Shown here piece by piece: positions 58,625 through 64,000 of a stretch of 64,000 bases of DNA. The notes under the pieces are model-generated. The model saw only the letters and a list, made by a program, of their open reading frames with translations. It made no database searches and was not told where the DNA came from. How positions within the stretch are numbered: position 1 is the first letter of the stretch; each line of letters begins with the position of its first letter. This DNA is from Henckelia pumila (lineage: Eukaryota; Streptophyta; Magnoliopsida; Lamiales; Gesneriaceae): NCBI RefSeq assembly GCF_033568475.1, contig NC_133122.1:78577442-78641441 (forward strand), written 5' to 3'. Made by a program: the position numbers and the translations under genes.

Positions 58625-58798
58625 AGCCCAATCATGAGAAATTGGTCTTTAAAACATGGGAAATGTTTCGGGTCTTGCAGGATTGATGAGCAGGTAGTTT
58701 CTTTCAAGTACTCTCTACAAAACAACTATTTTTGTCTGGTCACTTACCGCCTTTCTACATCCTTATTAAGAGCTCAATGTTTTCATAAGGCCTGGGAG

Positions 58799-58985
58799 GT
58801 GTTGGAAGATATAAATGTTGGGACATAAGTTTGGGTTACACGCTTTTACACTTCTTAGTTAAGCAATGTATATAAACCCATTTCTCATTCATTATGAAAA
58901 TGCAATTTTAGTAGACGGAATATTTCTTCTCTTCTCCTACAGATCACGATCCATAAATTAATAAAAATTTCTCTAATTCGCATTG
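58799..58985 (+). repeat. short copia G LTR (~190 bp)
   Basis: TGTTGGAAGATATAAATG opens it. A TATA box (GTATATAAACCC, about 58868) lies inside, and the end is near GCATTGTGAATCC at 58985, where copia gag-like sequence begins. The right end is approximate. Confidence 0.55.
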
Positions 58986-59292
58986 TGAATCCTATTTTAA
59001 AAAAATTATTTGTTTCTATGGATGTCACTTTTTTTTTAGGTTCTGGCACAACATCAGCCACAACTCATCATGTTTCCACTCAAGTTGATGTTGTTCAATC
59101 TCCACCAATGAGGAACTTCTTTCAAACTCTTAGCCCTGATCATCACCAACAACTCATGGCCATGTTCCAATCTCACTTGGCCTCTGGTCTTGCATCCACT
59201 CACAATACGGAAGGACCCTCTTCGTCTTCCACCACAGGTACTTGTTTATCTGTACCCCTGTGTCGTGACATTTCCCCTTCATGTGTCTGGAT
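58986..59292 (+). pseudogene. copia G gag C-terminal fragment up to the protease
   Basis: The frame reads through SPDHHQQLMAMFQSHLASGL and a Ser/Thr-rich linker to CVWIM, where the hAT MITE at 59293 interrupts it. The protease continues in register at 59878. Most of gag is missing. Confidence 0.65.
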
Positions 59293-59877
59293 CATGGTTC
59301 TAAATTTCGCTAGGCGCTACTCGGGCGCCCGACCAGCGCCTAGCGCCTAGGCCGCCTAGGCGACTAGGCGCCGCTAGGCGGATACCCCGGTATGAACAAA
59401 AATAATCATAAATCCCTTCAAAAAAATTTTCTAGCTCAAATTTTTATTACAGATTAATATATATCATTATCTTTCAAGTTAGGGTAGACTTGAGTTTGCT
59501 TATTGGACTTTAGTTTAAGACCTTTAAAAATTGGCTTTCATTTTTTATTGGGCTTTTAACTTTTTTAAGGTAGTTGGGATTTTAACTAAAAGCCCAAAAA
59601 CAAAACTTAAAAAACAAAACCTAAATAAAACGTCTTCATTCTTCAGCCGCCTCTGCATCTTCTTCTTTCTTCTGCAGCTTTCTTCGCCTTTCTTCTTCTT
59701 CTTCTTCCACAGAATTCTGCCGCCTACATCTTCTTCTGCAGCGCCTACGCCGCGCAACCCGATTAGGCGGCGCCTAGGGCCGCTTACTGCCGCTTAAGCG
59801 GCCAGGACGCCTAGGGCGACCGATTACCACTTTTCCGGTGCGGCCGGCGGCCGCCTAGGCCGAGTTTTCGAACATTG
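59293..59877. mobile_element. 585-bp hAT MITE with GCCTAGGCG words
   Basis: The ends CATGGTTCTAAATTTCGC and (minus strand) CAATGTTCGAAAACTCGG are imperfect inverted repeats. The flanking duplication GTCTGGAT is perfect (59285-59292, 59878-59885). Subterminal regions at 59308-59375 and 59745-59860 are packed with CTAGGCG/CGCCTAG words. The middle is CT-rich and AT-rich, and frames there are compositional. Confidence 0.88.
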
Positions 59878-60092
59878 GTCTGGATCATGGATTCCGGGGC
59901 ATCTCGACATATTTGTTATTCTCCCGAAGCTTTTATCTCCATGACCAAGCTGCAGAATGCTACAGTTACCTTACCTAATGGCCATGTGATTCCAGTGGAA
60001 TATGTTGGGGATATCAGATTAAATCCCAAGTTACTACTTCGAAGTGTATTATATGTACCTCAGTTTAAGTTCAATCTCCTCTCTTACCATTG
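59878..60092 (+). pseudogene. copia G protease fragment
   Basis: It begins WIMDSGASRHICYSPEAF, the active-site DSGA of Ty1/copia proteases, and continues through LPNGHVIPVEYVGDIRLN to FKFNLLS, the usual end of the domain. The following sequence is a foldback insertion, and the pre-integrase and integrase regions are absent. Confidence 0.8.
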
Positions 60093-60120
60093 ATTCAGTG
60101 TTAATTAAATCATAAATGTA

Positions 60121-60300
60121 GTAACAAATGGACGATTCAGTCGATGCTGCCCAACCCGGGCAGTGTTCGGGTGGGGATCCAACGGACCCGGGCACATGCA
60201 GATCAATTGATTTGACCTGCTGATGTGCCCGGGTCCATTGGATTGCCCTAAGGGGTAGCAACCCCAAGGACAGCATCGACTCAACCCAAATGGACACCGA
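60121..60300. repeat. GC-rich foldback (hairpin) element
   Basis: AGTCGATGCTGCCC (about 60139) pairs with GGACAGCATCGACT (about 60268), and CAACGGACCCGGGCACATGC with its near reverse complement at about 60210-60232, leaving a loop of about 15 bases. Long stem, no ORF. Confidence 0.75.
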
Positions 60301-60740
60301 TGTAATTTGACCGTTTACTATTTTTCTTTTCTTTTCTTTTATTTTTTGGGTGATATAAACATTAACACTTCAAGTTTTCTCGAAAAGCTTCATAGCAATA
60401 TAGAAACACTGCAACCATGGCTGTGAAATCTCCAATCTTCTTATGTAATTCAGAGCTCTTGATTTCTCGTGAATGCGTCTTTGAATTTTCTACGTGAAAC
60501 TCTCTTGTGCACTCTATGTGTTTCTCTGCTCTCGCTCTCTCTATTCTGCACACTACGTTCTGCAATTTTATGATCTACTTACTTTTAAGCGTGAGAAATC
60601 TGCATATATAAGGTAGGTAATTTAAATTCTGCAGTGTTTATGAGTCTTATGAACTGAATCTATCAGAAGTATTTAGCGGAATTCATGATTATTCTTATAC
60701 TACACCTCATCTTCAAGGGGTTAACCAATTCAGATTTCAA
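60301..60740. other. spacer between copia fragments, no gene
   Basis: Contains a CT-repeat (TTTTCTTTTCTTTTC at 60323) and LTR-like leader sequence with CTCTCTCTATTCTGCACAC near 60535. No coding motif. Confidence 0.35.
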
Positions 60741-61890
60741 ATTTGAATTTGGAAATAATGAACCTTCCGATCAGCCATAAATTGAACACATTCCTGATCC
60801 AGCCAATACCGTAGAGACATGTAAGACATATGATTTTGTTTACACAAGGAGAAGAAACGCAAAGAAAGGGGGAGACTATGTCCCAATACCGAACCATGAA
60901 TCAACTCTGAGACCCAATCATGAAACTCACGATGGCACCTCAACAAATCTTGACATCGAACTTTCAATTGCTCAAAGAAAAGGTGTTAGGTCATGCAGAA
61001 AACATCTTGTCTCAAATGTTGTATCGTACAAAAATTTGTCATCTTCATATCACGCATTTATCTCTCAGATGAATGTCATTCGTATTCCTAACAATGTACA
61101 AGAGACTCTAAAGATACCTGAGTGGAAGGAAGCAATTCCTGACAAGATGAAAGCTCTGGAGAAGAACGCTACTTGGGAGAAGACTGATCTGCCTAGTGGT
61201 AAGTCTGTTATAGGTTGCAAGTGGTTATTCACTATCAAATACAACTCCGATGGGCCCCTAGAACGATACAAAGCTCGTCTTGTTGCCAAAAAATTCACCC
61301 AAACATATGGAGTGAACTACACTGAAACCTTTTCTCCTGTGGCTAAACTTAACAAAATTCGTGTCATTTTATCTGTTGCAGCTAATTTAGATTGGTCACT
61401 AAATTAGCTGGATGTGAAGAATGCTTTCCTAAATGGAGATTTAGAGGAGGAAGTATATATGGAACCGCAATCTGGGTTCACTGATGTTTTTTGATCAAAA
61501 ATCTGCTGGTTAAAAAAATCACTGTATGAGCTGAAACAGTTCCCCAGGGCATGGTTTGAGAGATTCACAAAATTTGTTAAAAGCTAAGAATATCGTCGAG
61601 GACAATCTGATCATACACTTTTCACCAGAAAGTCCAGCACATGCAAGATATCTATGCTAATTGTTTATGTAGATATAATATTAACAGGAGATGACATAGA
61701 AGAGATGGGAAGAGTGAAGAAGAGCTTAGCAAATGAGTTTGAAATGGAAGATCTGAGACAGCTGAAATATTTTCTTGGAATGGAGATGGCAAGGTATTAT
61801 GGTCTCGCAGAGGAAATATGTGATGGGTCTTTTGAAAAAAACCGGAATGAGTGGGTGCAAACCATCAGATACCCCTTTGGAAGCACAGGG
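60740..61890 (+). pseudogene. copia H pol fragment (RT and start of RNase H)
   Basis: The frame from 61036 gives the copia RT domain: [64 protein letters not shown]. The polymerase motif is LIVYVDIILTGDD, with the second Asp of YVDD lost. RNase H starts near 61790 (SQRKYVMGLLKKTGMSGCKP) and ends at about 61885, where copia G sequence resumes. Stops at several points. Confidence 0.8.
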
Positions 61891-61894
61891 GTAT

Positions 61895-63206
61895 CTTATC
61901 AACAACTCTTGGCCTCTATCTCTGCTGACAGAGAGCCTACTTATTATCATGAAGCAATTTCTTATCCTCGATGGAAAGATGCAATGGCTTAGAATTGATA
62001 GCTTTAGAATCTAATCACTCTTGGGAGCTGGTCGATTTACCTGTTGGTAAAAAGCACATCGGGTGTAAATGGGTTTATAAGATTAAGAGACATCCAGATT
62101 ACTCAGTGAGTAGTAGATTTAAAGCTACGCATGTAGCCAAGGGCTACACGCAGCAACAGAGCGTTGAATATCACGACACCTTTTCCCCTACCGCCAAGAT
62201 TGTCCCTCTTAGGTGTTTGTTGAGCATAGCGGCAGTTAAATGGTGGCCTTTATATCAAATGGATGTAACCGATGTTTTTCTTCAGGGTGATCTAGATGAG
62301 GAAGTATACATGACACTTCCACAAGGATATTCTGCTCATGGGGAGTTGAGAGTTTGTAAATTACTCAAGTCATTATATGGGCTTAAGCAGGCATCTCGAC
62401 AATGGAATAACAAGTTTGCTGGTGTCATGAAACGGGCTGGACTTGTTCAATCGTTACATGATCATTCCTTATTTGTCAAGCACAAATCTATTTTTGAACT
62501 GAAGACCATTGCGATATTTTCTTGGCATTGAGGTGGCACGTTCTCAAGTTGGAATAGTGGAGAAAATAGAAGGAAATATTGTGTTTGTGTAGAGATATTC
62601 TGTGAATATTTGTTTCTTAAGTACATATAGGCTAATTAAGGATAATTAGTCCTAAATTTATGGGATTGTGTCTAGAATTAAGTCTGATTATTCTGTACGC
62701 ATAGTGCTATGTAAAATAAGAAAAAGAACTCATCATATTTTTCAGAAATATACTTCTCATTTTCTGTGTGATGGATTTAATTCTTTATTATTTTTCTTCT
62801 GCTGCGCTTTTCTACATTTATCTAGACCAGCAAAAGTATGTTCTGGAAATGTTATATAATGCAGGATTAACTGGTGCCAAACCATATACAACTCCAATGG
62901 CTCAGCACCTCAAGTTAACAAGTTAGGAATTAGATAAGGTTATGAATCAGAATTCTACTAATGCTGCTGATTATTCTATGTTAGCTTATCCTAACTCTTA
63001 TAAATGTTTGGTTGGTCGTCTCATTTATATTACTATTACTATCACAAGGACAGATATTTGTTGTGTGGTTCAGTAACTAATGCATGCTCCCAAGAAGTGG
63101 GTCTTTTAATGCCTGCCCAAAGCTCCATAACTCTTGCAGCTTATTGTGATTTTGATTGGGCATCTAGTCCCATGACACGCAGATCTCTTAGTGTTTATCT
63201 ACGTTG
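61895..63206 (+). pseudogene. copia G pol fragment (RT and RNase H)
   Basis: It starts LLASISADREPTYYHEAISY, the copia segment just before RT. RT follows (WELVDLPVGKKHIGCKWVYK, QMDVTDVFLQGDLDEEVYMT, KSLYGLKQASRQWN), then YFLGIEVARSQ broken by an insert near 62570. RNase H resumes at about 62828 (QQKYVLEMLYNAGLTGAKP) and runs to YCDFDWASSPMTRRSLSVY near 63200. Frameshifts occur throughout. Confidence 0.8.
62575..62825. mobile_element. ~250-bp LTR-like insertion in copia G RNase H
   Basis: Host-type coding sequence stops after SQVGIV and resumes at QQKYVLE. The intervening AT-rich sequence (TGTGTTTGTGTAGAG...TTTTCTACA) has TG...CA-like ends and no ORF. No target duplication was confirmed. Confidence 0.45.
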
Positions 63207-64000
63207 CATGGATATGGATACGGTACCGGTATCGGATCGGCGATACGGAAAATTTTGAAAATATAATTAAAAAATATATAAATATTAAATATATACATAT
63301 ATATATAAAATGAAGAAGAAAAAAAAAAACAAACTTACCAGAAACTGGAGGGCTGCGTGCGGTGGCGGCGATCGGCGAGGTGCGAGCAGAAAACTTCAAG
63401 GAGAGTGTTGATGGTGATCGACGATGAGAGAAGCAGAAGATTGGGGAATGAAAAGAAAGAATGACTATTGGCTAATTTAGGGCTTTTTTAAGCCCGATAA
63501 TTTTAGGGGTAATTGCATATATCACCCTTGTGAAATTCCGTGTTAGCTAATAACCCCTGTGAAATTTTTTTAAGCTAATAACCCCCTGTGATTCTAGATT
63601 TGTAGCATACACACCCTTTTCAGCTAAAAAATGACAAAAATACCCCTACATAAAATAAATGATAAATTAAATAGTTCATAAAAGTCGAGGGCATTTTCGT
63701 CATTTTTTAGCCAGAAGGGGTGTGTATGCTACAAATCTAGAATCACAGGGGGTTATTAGATTAAAAAATTTTCACATGGGGTTATTAGCTAACACGGGAT
63801 TTCACAAGGGTTATATATGCAATTTCCCCTAAATTTTAATCTATTTATCAAGTAGTCCTCAGAAATTTATTATTTTACAATTTAACCCTTATAACTTTTA
63901 ATTATTTGCAATTTAGTCCAAACGTACCCGGAAAACATGTCCGGGCCGTGTCCAAGCCGTACCCTAACCATACCCGACCGGTCAAACTTGAAAAAGGTCA
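63207..64000. mobile_element. GATACGG-type non-autonomous element, runs off window
   Basis: The left end is dense in GGATACGG/CGGTATCGG words (63207-63250). The sequence at 63925-63985 has the complementary CCGTACCC/CCGTGTCC words, expected at the far end of one inverted-repeat element. It interrupts copia G and contains the MULE-like MITE at 63506. The terminus lies at or beyond the window end. Confidence 0.5.
63506..63829. mobile_element. 324-bp Mutator-type foldback MITE
   Basis: The arms of about 140 bp are nearly perfect inverted repeats: left GGGGTAATTGCATATATCAC, right (minus strand) GGGGAAATTGCATATATAAC, continuing through GTGTTAGCTAATAACCCC and GTAGCATACACACCC. Flanks ATAATTTTA and TAAATTTTA agree in 7 of 9 positions, fitting a 9-bp Mutator-type duplication. 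No ORF. Confidence 0.85.

Noticed and set aside
59531..59797. 88-codon frame rich in Phe/Ser
   Set aside because: Falls wholly inside the hAT MITE and reflects a CTT-repeat.

Overview
This is nuclear DNA from a flowering plant, most likely a eudicot. It is AT-rich and intron-containing, holds an enolase exon and a phytochromobilin-synthase-type gene, and is otherwise filled with nested plant transposable elements. I cannot name the species. Only three loci look like ordinary host genes: the first coding exon of enolase (401-466, minus), a tRNA-Ala(AGC) gene (34541-34613, minus), and six exons of an HY2-like ferredoxin-dependent bilin reductase (57968 down to 55058, minus). Both protein genes run off the evidence here: enolase continues left of the window, and the 5' exons of the HY2-like gene lie somewhere to the right of a copia insertion.

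Layout. 1-1.4 kb: enolase 5' end and a 437-bp MITE. 1.4-11.85 kb: a decayed Ty3/gypsy chromovirus (A) with a 2.9-kb solo LTR inside its 5' LTR and a 1.38-kb solo LTR inside its RNase H region. 11.85-17.6 kb: repeat debris, a MITE and a 0.38-kb tandem duplication. 17.6-34.4 kb: a Mutator-like element (MULE) with about 1-kb terminal inverted repeats and an 11-bp target duplication. The MULE carries a 5' transposase remnant, a minisatellite array and a possible Ulp1-type protease remnant, and is itself split by an 8.9-kb gypsy element (B) with nearly identical LTRs. 34.5-36.5 kb: tRNA and two MITEs. 36.5-46.3 kb: a copia LTR holding a gypsy solo LTR, a Cassandra TRIM with 5S-rRNA-like LTRs, another 2.9-kb solo LTR and a gypsy pol fragment. 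46.3-54.3 kb: a copia LTR holding a solo LTR, a SIRE-like copia gag remnant with its LTR, and a long untranslated gypsy tail. 55-58.6 kb: the HY2-like gene, with a TRIM and a hAT MITE in its introns. 58.8-64 kb: chimeric copia pol sequence broken by a hAT MITE, a foldback element, an LTR-like insert and two further MITEs.

Insertion order can be read from target duplications. Gypsy B (ATAAC) entered the MULE's internal array. The solo LTR at 8379 (ACAGC) entered the RNase H frame of gypsy A. The solo LTR at 36615 (GCCTA) entered a copia LTR. The hAT MITE at 59293 (GTCTGGAT) entered a copia protease codon run.

The most unusual theme crosses family lines. Several LTR families here carry a short window in which a family-specific word is reiterated: GCGCGGGC or GCTCGAGC words in gypsy LTRs, TTCAGTT and GAACTGC words in copia LTRs, and AGTGTTGNCAACACT in the SIRE-like copia. 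Two hAT MITEs do the same subterminally. In gypsy B this window is much more divergent between the two sister LTRs than the sequence around it, yet a short frame stays open through it in both. All similarity statements come from reading the sequence by eye; no alignment or database search was run.
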